Positions 1 to 8,673 of a DNA stretch of 64,000 bases are shown piece after piece; within the stretch, counting starts at the first letter, position 1; each line of letters opens with the position of its first letter. A model generated the notes under the pieces. It made no database searches, had not been told where the DNA came from, and was given only the letters and a program-made list of their open reading frames with translations. Origin of the DNA: Planobispora longispora (GTDB lineage: Bacteria > Actinomycetota > Actinomycetes > Streptosporangiales > Streptosporangiaceae); contig NZ_BOOH01000003.1 in assembly GCF_016863135.1 (NCBI RefSeq), positions 1 to 64,000 of the forward strand, in the 5' to 3' direction. The position numbers and the translations under genes were made by a program.

Positions 1-90
1 GCGCGGGGCCGGAGCGCGGGGCCGGAGCGCGGGGCCGGAGCGCGGGGCCGGAGCGCGGGGCCGGAGCGCGGGGCCGGAGCGCGGGGCCGG
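1..90. repeat. 13-bp tandem repeat, 7 copies
   Basis: The window opens inside a perfect tandem array of the 13-bp unit GCGCGGGGCCGGA, with units starting at 1, 14, 27, 40, 53, 66 and 79. The last unit loses its final A at position 91. The array may continue to the left of the window. It lies about 70 bp upstream of the ECF41 sigma-factor gene, so it is either upstream non-coding DNA or the 3' end of an unseen gene. Confidence 0.9.
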
Positions 91-163
91 GACGGCGCGC
101 CGCCGAACGGCCGGGGGCCATACCGCGGCGGCCGCCCCGCACCGCACGATCTAGGATCGGGGC

Positions 164-1108
164 ATGCCCTTGACCGCGGACGACGTCGACCGGTTCGAGG
201 CCTCCAGGCCGCGCCTGCAGGCCATCGCCTACCGCCTCCTCGGCTCCGCCGGGGAGGCCGAGGACGCCGTGCAGGAGACGTTCCTGCGCTGGCAGGCCGC
301 CGACGTCGACCGGATCGAGGTCCCCGAGGCCTGGCTGACGAAGGTTCTCACCAACCTGTGCCTCAACCAGCTCACCTCCGCGCGGGCGCGCCGCGAGACG
401 TACGTGGGTCAATGGCTTCCCGAACCGCTGCTGGCCGGGGACCCGATGCTCGGCCCGGCCGAAACCGCCGAGCAGCGCGAATCGGTCTCGTACGCGGTCC
501 TCACCCTCATGGAGCGCCTATCCCCCAGCGAGCGGGCGGTGTACGTGCTGCGGGAGGCCTTCGACTGTCCGCACCGGGAGATCGCCGAGATCCTCGACAT
601 CACCGAGGCCGCCAGCCAGCAGATCTTCCACCGCGCCAAGAAGCACGTCGCGGACGGCAGGACCCGCGCCGAGATCGACGACGCCGCCGCCCGGCGGATC
701 GTCGAGGAGTTCCTGGCGGCCGCCACCAGCGGCCGGATCGAGCCGCTCGTGCGCCTGCTCACCGAGGACGCCGTCTCGATCGGCGACGGCGGCGGGAAGG
801 TCCCGGCCCGCGCCAAGGCGTTCGAGGGCGCCGTCGCGGTCGCGAAGTTCCTGCGGGGCCTGTTCAAACCCGGCGAGGCCAAGCGCGCCCTGGCCGGCGG
901 CACGGTCGAGGTCTACGCCTGGACCGCCAACGGAGACCCCGCCGTGGTGGCCGTCGTGGACGGCCGGGTCATCGGCGTCATGTGCCTGGAGGTCACCGCC
1001 GAGGGCATCGTCGCGTTCCGCAACCAGGTCAACCCCGACAAGCTCGAACGCGCGACCGCGCACTGGGCGGCCGTCGACCACGGAGAGCCCTTGTTCAGCG
1101 CCTTCTGA
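164..1108 (+). CDS. ECF41-family (SigJ-like) RNA polymerase sigma factor
   Basis: This 314-residue protein has sigma region 2 at about residues 12-75 (AYRLLGSAGEAEDAVQETFL) and region 4 at about 110-160 (LSPSERAVYVLREAFDC, then a helix-turn-helix). A SnoaL-like domain of about 120 residues follows. The motifs WLPEP (linker), DGGGK (about 207) and NPDKL (about 290) are the hallmarks of ECF41. In this family the C-terminal domain acts in cis as a built-in regulator, replacing a separate anti-sigma factor. The ATG is preceded by an AGGATCGGGG stretch. The next gene encodes a flavin oxidoreductase, a common ECF41 partner and probable target. Function as a sigma factor is firm; the inducing signal is unknown. 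Confidence 0.93.
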   Translation: MPLTADDVDRFEASRPRLQAIAYRLLGSAGEAEDAVQETFLRWQAADVDRIEVPEAWLTKVLTNLCLNQLTSARARRETYVGQWLPEPLLAGDPMLGPAETAEQRESVSYAVLTLMERLSPSERAVYVLREAFDCPHREIAEILDITEAASQQIFHRAKKHVADGRTRAEIDDAAARRIVEEFLAAATSGRIEPLVRLLTEDAVSIGDGGGKVPARAKAFEGAVAVAKFLRGLFKPGEAKRALAGGTVEVYAWTANGDPAVVAVVDGRVIGVMCLEVTAEGIVAFRNQVNPDKLERATAHWAAVDHGEPLFSAF

Positions 1109-1128
1109 CCATTGTGCGAGGCGTTTCC

Positions 1129-1170
1129 TGTGATGTGAGGTGTTTCACATCGCGTTCCTGTCAGGAAACG
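1129..1170 (+). promoter_or_regulatory. Inverted repeats and possible ECF41 promoter before the oxidoreductase gene
   Basis: The 111-bp gap contains two palindromes: GATGTGA-N6-TCACATC (1132-1151) and TTCCTG-T-CAGGAA (1155-1167). The sequence TTTCCTGTGA (1124-1133) is nearly repeated as TTCCTGTCA (1155-1163). TGTGATG followed about 17 nt later by CGTT loosely resembles the ECF41 promoter described for other bacteria (TGTCACA, 16 nt, CGTC). A regulated promoter is likely; assigning it to the adjacent sigma factor is inference. Confidence 0.4.
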
Positions 1171-1219
1171 GCGGGCCGCCCGGTTCAAACGGCGAACCCC
1201 GCACAGACAGGAGCAGGAA

Positions 1220-2416
1220 ATGCAGCACCGCATCGTCGTCCTCGGAGCCGGATACACCGGAGCCATCGCCGCCGGCCGCCTGGCCAAGCGGCTCCGCCGC
1301 CAGGACGTCGCCATCACCCTCGTCAACGCCGAGCCCGACTTCGTCGAACGCGTCCGCATGCACCAGCTGGCGGCCGGCCAGGACCTCAAGCCCCGGCCGT
1401 TCCGCGAGATGTTCGCGGGCACCGGTGTCGAGCTGAGGCTCGCGAAGGTCACCGGCGTCGACGTCGACCGCAAGACCGTCGCCGTCGTCGACGCCGGCGG
1501 CGCCGGAGAACTCGCCTACGACACGCTCGTCTACGCCCTCGGCAGCGGCTGGAACGCCCAAGGCGTCCCCGGGACCGCCGAGCACGCCTACGAGATCGCC
1601 AGCCGTCCCGGAGCGCTCCGGCTGCGCGAGCGCCTGGCCCGCCTCGACGCCGGGCAGACCGTGGTCGTCGTCGGCGGCGGCCTCACCGGCCTGGAGGCCG
1701 CCACCGAGATCGCCGAGGCCCGCCCGGACCTCGACGTCGCCCTCGCCGCCCGCGACGGCCTCGGCGACTGGCTCTCGCCCAAGGGTCGCGAGCACCTGCG
1801 GAAGGTCTTCGGCAAGCTCGGGATCACCGTGCACGAGCACACCGCCGTCACCGGCGTCGGAGCCGACCACGTCACAACCGCCGACGGCGAGACCGTCCCG
1901 GCCGCGGTCACCGTGTGGACCACCGGCTTCGCGGTCCACCCGATCGCGGAGGCGACCGCCCTGGAGGTCGCCGGCACCGGCCAGATCGTGGTCGACGGGA
2001 CCATGCGCTCGGTCTCGCACCCGGACGTGTACGCCGTCGGCGACGCGGCCATGGTGATGGGCCCCGGGGACAAGCCGCTGCGGATGTCGTGCGCCTCGGG
2101 AACGCCGACCGCGTGGCAGGCCGCCGACGCGATCGCGGCACGCCTGACCGGCGGGAAGCTCCCGAACACGCCGATCCGCTACTTCAACCAGTGCATCTCG
2201 CTGGGCCGCGGGGAAGGCCTGATCCAGTACGTCACCGCCGACGACCGCGCCGTGCGGGCGGTCCTGACCGGACGCCTCGCCGCCGTCTACAAGGAACTGG
2301 TCTGCAAGGGCGCCGCCTGGGGCGTCGCCAACCCGACGCTCGGCCTGCCGACCCGTCGCCGCCCCGTCACGCGGGAACGCGCCGCGGCGGGTTCGGCCGT
2401 CAAGGCCCCGGCGTAG
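1220..2416 (+). CDS. FAD-dependent NAD(P)H oxidoreductase (NDH-2-like)
   Basis: This is a 398-residue pyridine nucleotide-disulfide oxidoreductase-fold flavoprotein. The N-terminal FAD-binding Rossmann motif is VVLGAGYTGAIAAGRLAKRL (residues 5-24). A second, NAD(P)H-binding dinucleotide fold lies at about 150 (VVVVGGGLTGLEAATEIAEA). The C-terminal FAD motif DVYAVGDAAMV lies near residue 270. Length and motifs match type II NADH dehydrogenase-like proteins, which transfer electrons from NADH to quinone or another acceptor. The AGGAGCAGGAA stretch before the ATG supports the start. Its position after the ECF41 gene suggests it belongs to that regulon. The electron acceptor cannot be told from sequence. 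Confidence 0.88.
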   Translation: MQHRIVVLGAGYTGAIAAGRLAKRLRRQDVAITLVNAEPDFVERVRMHQLAAGQDLKPRPFREMFAGTGVELRLAKVTGVDVDRKTVAVVDAGGAGELAYDTLVYALGSGWNAQGVPGTAEHAYEIASRPGALRLRERLARLDAGQTVVVVGGGLTGLEAATEIAEARPDLDVALAARDGLGDWLSPKGREHLRKVFGKLGITVHEHTAVTGVGADHVTTADGETVPAAVTVWTTGFAVHPIAEATALEVAGTGQIVVDGTMRSVSHPDVYAVGDAAMVMGPGDKPLRMSCASGTPTAWQAADAIAARLTGGKLPNTPIRYFNQCISLGRGEGLIQYVTADDRAVRAVLTGRLAAVYKELVCKGAAWGVANPTLGLPTRRRPVTRERAAAGSAVKAPA

Positions 2417-2742
2417 CGCCACACCGGAGGCCGCGCGGCGGCGGCTCGGCGCGGCTTCGGGACACAGGGCCCGTGGAACAGCAGCGTCAACGGTGAATAC
2501 GCAGTCATCTGGAACAGCACCCGCTACGACGACAAGAACCGCCAGCAGCTCCAAAGCGCAACGAGGCCCCAGCCGTCGTGAGATGGATGGGGCCTGCACA
2601 TGTCAGGAGCGGACCGTGGTGACAACGGCCAGGGATGCCGGATAGACCACCCAGCCTCGTCACCGTTCCAGCCGCCACCATCTCGCGGGCGGCGGGATGA
2701 TGCGGGCGGAACCACGAATACGTCCTTCGCGTTGATGAAGGA
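2417..2742. other. Intergenic region without a supported gene
   Basis: About 325 bp with no open frame of convincing codon use. A short plus-strand frame ending at about 2580 reads GEYAVIWNSTRYDDK. It has neither a start nor a recognisable family, and may be a gene remnant. No clear terminator or promoter was seen. Confidence 0.5.
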
Positions 2743-3270
2743 GTGAGGCGATCTCCCAAGCGGAAGAAGTCGTCCAAGCGGAACGACCAGCCGCCCCGAA
2801 CCGCCGACCCCTATCCCCCTCTCGCGCTCACCAAGCGCCCCCGCACCTGGTCCGCCCGATACCTCGGTGCGGGAATCGCGGTGCTCTTGGCGCTGCCCTT
2901 CTGTGTGCTGTTCAGCGTGGTCACCGGCCGCAGCGCCCTCAACCTGCGCAACGGCGCCGAAGCCCCCGCCACGGTCTTGGAGGTCGATCGCCCGGCCTCT
3001 TGGAGATGGGGCGGGATAATGGTCGACTTCACCACGCTCGAAGGCGACCAGGTGGTCACCTGGATCGACGATTTCCCCGTACGGCCCGTGCTCAAGCCGG
3101 GTGACCGCATCACTGTCCTCTACGACCGGGACGATCCATCCGGAAACGTCGTGGATCGCCGCGTCGGCCCTGACTTCATGCCCCCCGTAGTGCTCGGCCT
3201 GCTCGCCCTCGCATCCCCTGTCGTGGCGGTCGTGAGCCTTCGACGGGCCTTCCTGCACCCCAGCGCCTGA
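2743..3270 (+). CDS. DUF3592-like membrane protein
   Basis: This 175-residue protein has a basic N-terminus (RRSPKRKKSSKR), a hydrophobic segment at about 45-67 and a second near the C-terminus (about 145-165). Between them is an extracytoplasmic beta-rich stretch (APATVLEVDRPAS... VKPGD-type loop... VLYDRDDPSGN) typical of DUF3592 proteins, whose function is unknown. The GTG start is uncertain because the only purine-rich stretch, GAAGGAG, abuts it directly. The gene stands alone, with gaps of over 200 bp on both sides. Confidence 0.65.
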   Translation: MRRSPKRKKSSKRNDQPPRTADPYPPLALTKRPRTWSARYLGAGIAVLLALPFCVLFSVVTGRSALNLRNGAEAPATVLEVDRPASWRWGGIMVDFTTLEGDQVVTWIDDFPVRPVLKPGDRITVLYDRDDPSGNVVDRRVGPDFMPPVVLGLLALASPVVAVVSLRRAFLHPSA

Positions 3271-3431
3271 TCAATCCGCCATAGGGATCTGTCCCTAAGT
3301 TCACCCGGGCAAGTGGGCTTGATCCGGAAAGACATGACCCGGGACTGTCCCGTCTGGCACGGCGGGGCGCCAATGCCTTCACCAGCGACCTGGACGGTGG
3401 TGTGCTCTGAGTCTGTCGCCGAGGCCGCCCG

Positions 3432-3463
3432 GCTCTTGGGAATCAGCGCTCTTGGGAATCAGC
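3432..3463. repeat. Exact 16-bp tandem duplication
   Basis: The 16-bp unit GCTCTTGGGAATCAGC occurs twice without a gap (3432-3447 and 3448-3463), just beyond the 3' end of the minus-strand hydrolase gene. The flanking plus-strand frame reads SVAEAARLLGIS, reminiscent of a helix-turn-helix recognition segment, but no complete gene is present. Confidence 0.8.
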
Positions 3464-3473
3464 CCGCAGACCA

Positions 3474-4172
3474 TCACTGCCCGGCTGCCTGAAGGAGGAT
3501 CTGCGCCAGTTCGCGCGGCTGGGAGAACATCGGCCAGTGGCCGGTGCCCATCTCGACCAGCCGCCAGTGCGCGCTGGCCAGCAGCTTGGCCACCTCGTCG
3601 TCGAGCTCGTCTGCGGCCAGCCGGCATCGGACGTACGTCGCCGGGAGTTCGTCGAGTGGCCGTGCCAGCACGGCGGGCTCGGTCAACGTGGCGCCCGGGT
3701 GCGGCGTCGAGCCGTCCACGATCCGTGCGATCTGCTCGTCGGTGAGGCCCTGGCCGTCGTAGTAGGCCGCGGGCACGCGTGGCCAGAACCCGCCGTTCTC
3801 GGCGATCGACGCCTTCACCATCGCCCCGCCGTCCGGCCAGGCGGAGACGAACGCCTCGCCATCGGCCGGAACGCTGGAATCGACGAAGACCACGTGGGCC
3901 AGCCGGTCACCGACGCGCTCCGCGGCCTGACCGACCGGGATCCCGGAGTAGCTGTGGCCCACCAGGACGACGTCGCGCAGATCCCGGCCTTCGACCTCGT
4001 CGACGATGTCCTGGACGTGGGTCTGCTGCCCGGCCGGCACGCCCCGCTTGTCGGCGAGACCGGACAGCGTCAACGGGTGAGCGTCGTGGCCGGCCGCACG
4101 CAGATACGGCACCACCTCGTCCCACGCCCACGCCCCGAGCCGCGCACCTGCAACCAGTACGAAATTCGCCAT
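3474..4172 (-). CDS. Alpha/beta-fold hydrolase (esterase-like)
   Basis: This 232-residue alpha/beta hydrolase is of the small plant-esterase/EstC-like type. The nucleophile elbow is GHSYSG (about residue 75) and the catalytic histidine lies in GTGHWPMFSQP near the C-terminus. The oxyanion strand VLVAGARLGAWAWDEV is at the N-terminus. I chose the internal ATG at 4172 because the protein then begins MANFVLVAGA, as in relatives. A longer frame extends upstream but has no family match. The ribosome-binding site is weak. Substrate unknown. Confidence 0.8.
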   Translation of the reverse strand: MANFVLVAGARLGAWAWDEVVPYLRAAGHDAHPLTLSGLADKRGVPAGQQTHVQDIVDEVEGRDLRDVVLVGHSYSGIPVGQAAERVGDRLAHVVFVDSSVPADGEAFVSAWPDGGAMVKASIAENGGFWPRVPAAYYDGQGLTDEQIARIVDGSTPHPGATLTEPAVLARPLDELPATYVRCRLAADELDDEVAKLLASAHWRLVEMGTGHWPMFSQPRELAQILLQAAGQ

Positions 4173-5026
4173 GGCCGCACCGTAGCGGAGCAGCCTGACA
4201 GCCCCCGTCCCGAACACGTTCGATAGCGCCCCAGTGCTGCTCAGCGGCGCAGAGGCGGCGGTCCGGATCTCCACGTGAGCGGAGGGACGGTCAGCTGGGC
4301 ACCCCGGACGTCACTCACTTCGCCATTCGCTCCCGCGATTGGAGTTGATTTCTAGACGATTTGTCCATAAACAACCCATTCAGCCTTCCGATCTTTCCTT
4401 GTGGGGCATACCGGACCAAACGAGCGCCCCAAAGTGTTCGTCTCACAGAAAACCGAAGAAATCAATTCCACCTATGCGCAATGGCATTTCAAATAGCGAT
4501 AACCAAACCTTTCAGGTTCCGCTAAATTCAACGTCGCGACTATTGCATTTGACCACGGGAGTGACTGACAATCATTCAGAAGCAAGTGCGGTTCGAAAGC
4601 CCAAGCATGGAACAGGGACATGCAGTAAGGCCAGTCCCGGTCACAGAGTGCGCGCGGCGGGAGCCGGTCCGCGCCGAGTCGGCGGCGCGTGCGGCCGGTC
4701 GGGGCCGCTTTAAAGCTGTACCGAAAGTTCTCACATGCAGGGGTTGGCGGTCCGTCCTGCTGCGCCTAGCGAGCCAACCGACCGGCCCATGGCCCCGAAG
4801 GCATCCGGTTCGTAGCGCGAAGGGTGATCCCGGAACGATTACGGTCATGGACGGACGCGATTGCCGGCCTCGCCATTTGGATGCTCCCCTGGGGAATCTC
4901 AGACGAACCCGTTGTCCGGACGCCTCTTCTGGACGTGTGCCCGGCATGTGAGATAGGCGGGCTGCGTGAGCCGTCGCCGTGTGATGATCGTGTTTCGTTG
5001 GATCACCATCGTGTGAGGGCAGGCGA
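4173..5026. other. Long intergenic region with a low-GC patch
   Basis: About 850 bp separate two divergent genes. Roughly 4330-4600 is clearly richer in A and T than the rest of the window, with runs such as AAACCGAAGAAATCAATT. Small open frames exist, but none has actinobacterial codon bias, a good ribosome-binding site or a recognisable product. The patch may hold promoters or be foreign DNA. Confidence 0.5.
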
Positions 5027-7294
5027 GTGGCTGAGCGGGAATTCGGTTCCCTGCTGCGGGAGTTGCGCGCCGATGCGCGGATGACGATCGAGGAGCTGTC
5101 GGAGGCCTCGGGAGTGAGCGTCCGGGCGATCGGCGATATGGAGCGGGGCAAGGTGAGCTCGCCGCAGCGCCGTACCGCCGAGGCGCTGGCGGACGGCCTG
5201 AAGCTGGCCGTTCAGGACCGGGAAAGGTTCCTTGCCGCGGTGAAGACCCGGCCGCGGGCGGGGGCCCTGGCCCAGCTTCCGGCCGATCTTCCGGTGTTCA
5301 CCGGCCGCCGCGCCGAACTCCGGGAGGCTCTCGCGCTTCTGGACCGGCAAGGCCAGGAAGCACAGGCTGTGGTGATCGGCGCGATCGGCGGGATGGCCGG
5401 GGTGGGTAAGACGGCGCTGGCCCTGCACTGGGCGCACCGGATCGCCGACCTCTACCCCGACGGACAGCTGTGGGTGGACCTGCGAGGTTTCGACCGGGGT
5501 GGGCAGGTGCTGGATCCGGGGCAGGTGCTGGGCGGGTTCCTGCGCGCCCTGGGGGTCGCCGACAGCCGCATTCCGGCCGGCACCGATGATCGGGCCGCGC
5601 TGTTCCGCAGCAAGTTGTCCGGCCGCCGGGTGCTGGTGGTGCTGGACAACGCCCGTGACAGTGAGCAGGTCCGTCCGCTGCTGCCCGCCACCGCGGGCTG
5701 TCTGGCGATCGTGACCAGCCGCAACCAGCTCACCGGGTTGGCCGCTACGCATGGTGCGCGCACACTCACCTTGGACGTCTGGACGACTGAGGAGGCGAAG
5801 GAGGCTCTTGCCCGCCGGCTCGGTGCGGACCGGGTGGCGGCCGAGCCGGAGGCGACGGCGCAGATTCTGGAGCTGTGCGGGCATCTACCGCTGGCGGTGG
5901 CGGTCGTGGCCGCCCGCGCCGCCGCCCGGCCGTCCTTCGCCCTCACCGACGTCGCTGCCGAACTGCGCGAGGCGCACGGCACCCTGGATGCCTTCCACAC
6001 CCTGGACGGGGTCGATCCGCGTGCTGTCTTCTCCTGGTCCTATCAGGCACTCAGCCCGGCCGCTGCTCGTCTGTTTCGTCTATTGGGCCTGCATCCGGGG
6101 CCCGACCTCACGCTGTCGGCCGCCGCTTCCCTCGTCGCCCTGCCGCCGCGCCGGGTCCGTGTCCTGCTGGACGAGTGCAGCGCCGCTCACCTGGTCACCG
6201 AGCATGCGCCGGGCCGCTGGCGCCTGCACGACCTGCTGCGCGCTTACGCCGCCGAGAGCGCTGAGGAACACGATGGCCCCACCGAGTGCAGACAGGCCTT
6301 CCACCGCTTCGTCGATCATCTGCTGCACAGTGCGCACGCCGCCGACCAGGTCATCAATCCCGTCGTCTCCACGCCCATCGAGCCGGCGCCTCCGCGACCG
6401 GGCGCGGTCGTCGAGGTCTTTCACAACCGGGAGCAGGCGGCCGCCTGGGCCGCCCGTGAGCTGAGGGTGGTGTGGGCGGCTCAGCAGCAGGCGGAGATCT
6501 TGGGCGGGTTCGACAGCCATCTGTGGCAGCTCGCCTGGACCACCGTGGATGCGTTCTCCGGTCACGTCTGGTCTCTGGGCGGGGAATCGCTCGCCTTTCT
6601 CATCCGTGCCGCCGAAGCCGTGCGCCGCGATCCCGGTGGAGCTCGGTACGCCAGCGCCGTCGTGGGCTGGGTGGCGATACAGGAACACCAGCTCGGACGC
6701 TCCCAGGAGGCCAAAGCGCGCCTTGAAGCGCTTCTGCGCGCGCCCGATTCGCCCGCCCGATCCCTGGATCAGGCCCGCATCCACCATGACCTGGGCTGGC
6801 TGCACGGCGCACTCGGCGAATACGACGATGCGCTGCGCCACTCCCTGGCCGCCCTCAGCCTCTACCACGAGGTCGGCAACCTGCCCGGCCGTGCCCGGGA
6901 GCTCGCCTCTGTGGCCTGGTATCACGCCCTGCTCGGCCATTACGACGAGGCCGTCACCTACGGCGAACAGGCCATCGCGCGCCTGGCCGAGCAGCACATG
7001 GCGGCCGCCGAAGCCTCAGCGTGGGACACCTTGGGCTATGTTCACCACCATCGGAAAGATCACCTGCAGGCCGTCGCCTGTTACCGGAGGTCTCTCGATC
7101 TTTACCGTCACACCGGTCGCCCCGCGCTGGAGGCCGAAGTCTTGGAGCATCTCGGCGACGCCCACCACGCCATGGGCGCGGCGAGTGCGGCGGGCAGTGC
7201 CTGGCAGCAGGCGCTCGACCTCCTCATTCCGCTCGATCACTCCAGCGCCGACCGCTTGCGTGTGAAGCTCTCCACCGTTGCGGCGATCGGCTGA
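5027..7294 (+). CDS. XRE-type HTH / NB-ARC ATPase / TPR regulator
   Basis: This 755-residue STAND-type signalling protein has an XRE helix-turn-helix at residues 8-60 (MTIEELSEASGVSVRAIGDM). It then has an NB-ARC module: P-loop GGMAGVGKTALAL (about 125), Walker B RRVLVVLDNA (about 205) and the GLPL-equivalent CGHLPLAVAVV (about 285). The C-terminal half is built of TPR-like helices. Such proteins are usually ATP-dependent transcriptional switches in actinomycetes. The GTG start follows GAGGGCAGGCGA. No BTAD domain is present, so it is not a SARP. Target genes are unknown. Confidence 0.88.
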   Translation: MAEREFGSLLRELRADARMTIEELSEASGVSVRAIGDMERGKVSSPQRRTAEALADGLKLAVQDRERFLAAVKTRPRAGALAQLPADLPVFTGRRAELREALALLDRQGQEAQAVVIGAIGGMAGVGKTALALHWAHRIADLYPDGQLWVDLRGFDRGGQVLDPGQVLGGFLRALGVADSRIPAGTDDRAALFRSKLSGRRVLVVLDNARDSEQVRPLLPATAGCLAIVTSRNQLTGLAATHGARTLTLDVWTTEEAKEALARRLGADRVAAEPEATAQILELCGHLPLAVAVVAARAAARPSFALTDVAAELREAHGTLDAFHTLDGVDPRAVFSWSYQALSPAAARLFRLLGLHPGPDLTLSAAASLVALPPRRVRVLLDECSAAHLVTEHAPGRWRLHDLLRAYAAESAEEHDGPTECRQAFHRFVDHLLHSAHAADQVINPVVSTPIEPAPPRPGAVVEVFHNREQAAAWAARELRVVWAAQQQAEILGGFDSHLWQLAWTTVDAFSGHVWSLGGESLAFLIRAAEAVRRDPGGARYASAVVGWVAIQEHQLGRSQEAKARLEALLRAPDSPARSLDQARIHHDLGWLHGALGEYDDALRHSLAALSLYHEVGNLPGRARELASVAWYHALLGHYDEAVTYGEQAIARLAEQHMAAAEASAWDTLGYVHHHRKDHLQAVACYRRSLDLYRHTGRPALEAEVLEHLGDAHHAMGAASAAGSAWQQALDLLIPLDHSSADRLRVKLSTVAAIG

Positions 7295-7453
7295 CCCATC
7301 GGGGCGTAGCCGCCATCGGCACGAGGGCTGGGCACGGTCGGCGTGGGAGTTTTCTGCCTGTGATCCGCCTGGAGAGCGGCGCGCTCCGCTGCTTGGCTGA
7401 TCAAGCCGGCCCGCGGTGAGGCTGCCGGTTCACATCGGCCGAGGGGGAGCCCG

Positions 7454-8470
7454 TTGAGCGTGGTGTTGACGACTGCTTCGGTTCCGGATCGCGACAAGCT
7501 CACCTACTGGCGCGACGCCATGAGCAGGACGCTGGTGCCGGTGACCATCGCCCCTGGAGGCGATGGGCCGTTCAACGGGCGGATCGTCGCCGACACCCTC
7601 GGGTACCTGCAGATCTGCTCGATGGAGGCGGACGCCAAACGGGTCGACCGGACACCGGCGCTGATCGCACGGGCCTCGGAGGCGTTCGTGGCGGTCGGCG
7701 TCCAGGTGTCGGGCACGGCGACGCTCAGCCAGGACGGCCGTCGGGCGCAGGTGGAGGCGGGAGACCTGGTGGTCTACGACACGACGCGGCCGTACTGCAT
7801 GGAGTATCCGCAACGGTTCTGCGTGCACGTCTTCCAGCTGCCCCGCCGCGTGCTGGGCCTGCCGGACGACGACCTCATGCAGGTCACCGGTACCGCCATC
7901 GGCACCAGGGACGGCCTCGGCGCGGCGCTGCTGCCTTTTCTGACCACGCTGGCCGCCTCGGCGCACACCTTCGCGCCCACCGTGGCGGACCGGCTGGCCG
8001 GCAACGTCACCGACCTGCTGGCCACCCTGGTGGCCGAGCGGACCCGGCCGCTTCCCCGGTATGCGGATGGCGCCCGAACCCACTTCATCCGGCGGGTGCG
8101 CGATCACATCAACCAGCACTTAGGCGACCCCGCCCTGTCACCGGAGAGCATCGCGCAGGCGCACCGGATCTCCGTGCGCTACCTGCACCGGCTGTTCGAG
8201 GGTGAAGGCATCACCGTTGGCCGGCTCATCCAGCAGCGGCGCCTGGAGGAGTGCGTACGGGAGCTGGCCCGTCGCGGCAGGAGGGCCCCGAGCGTGTCAG
8301 CTGTGGCGCTGCGCTGGGGGTTCGTCAGCCCCGCCCACTTCAGCCGGGCCTTCCGGGCCTCCTACGGTCTTTCCCCCCAGCAATGGCGCACCCTGCGCGC
8401 CGCGGAAGGCGGCCGTACGGCCGAGCCGGCCGCCCCCGCGGAGGCCGGCCGCGCGCTGTCTGCCACGTAA
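7454..8470 (+). CDS. AraC-family transcriptional regulator
   Basis: This 338-residue protein has an N-terminal AraC-binding-like sensor domain (about 30-200; GDLVVYDTTRPYCMEYPQRF). The C-terminal AraC/XylS double helix-turn-helix (about 220-320) includes ISVRYLHRLFEGEGITVGRL and WGFVSPAHFSRAFRASYGLS. The TTG start follows the strong site GAGGGGGAGC. It heads the one-directional block of hydrolase, amidohydrolase and stress genes that follows and is the best candidate for its regulator. The inducer is unknown. Confidence 0.9.
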   Translation: MSVVLTTASVPDRDKLTYWRDAMSRTLVPVTIAPGGDGPFNGRIVADTLGYLQICSMEADAKRVDRTPALIARASEAFVAVGVQVSGTATLSQDGRRAQVEAGDLVVYDTTRPYCMEYPQRFCVHVFQLPRRVLGLPDDDLMQVTGTAIGTRDGLGAALLPFLTTLAASAHTFAPTVADRLAGNVTDLLATLVAERTRPLPRYADGARTHFIRRVRDHINQHLGDPALSPESIAQAHRISVRYLHRLFEGEGITVGRLIQQRRLEECVRELARRGRRAPSVSAVALRWGFVSPAHFSRAFRASYGLSPQQWRTLRAAEGGRTAEPAAPAEAGRALSAT

Positions 8471-8673
8471 GGTGTCCCTTCGTCATCGGGAAGCTCGAGG
8501 CGGGTCCCGAGCGGCGCGTCTGCTCTCGGGCCGCGTGTCGTCTTGGCCGCGGTTGATCCGTAGGGTGAAGCGCGGCGCCGGGAGCCTTCGCTGCCCGCAC
8601 CGCGCTCGCCTGCCCGAGCGCGGCAGGCCGACTCGTCCGACGGCCCGCGGCCGCGCCCCGCGCAGGAGGCTTC

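Noticed and set aside
1-90. CRISPR array at the window start
   Set aside because: The units are contiguous 13-bp repeats without spacers.
358-2496. Very long overlapping open frame on the plus strand (about 712 codons)
   Set aside because: It runs out of frame through the sigma-factor and oxidoreductase genes and encodes Arg/Pro/Gly-rich nonsense typical of GC-rich shadow frames.
2486-2580. Possible Tn3 transposase fragment reading GEYAVIWNSTRYDDK
   Set aside because: It resembles the WNTxYxD region of Tn3 transposases only over a few residues, and no flanking family motifs are present.
4586-4951. 121-codon plus-strand frame in the long intergenic region
   Set aside because: It has an Arg-rich random composition, no ribosome-binding site and no family resemblance.
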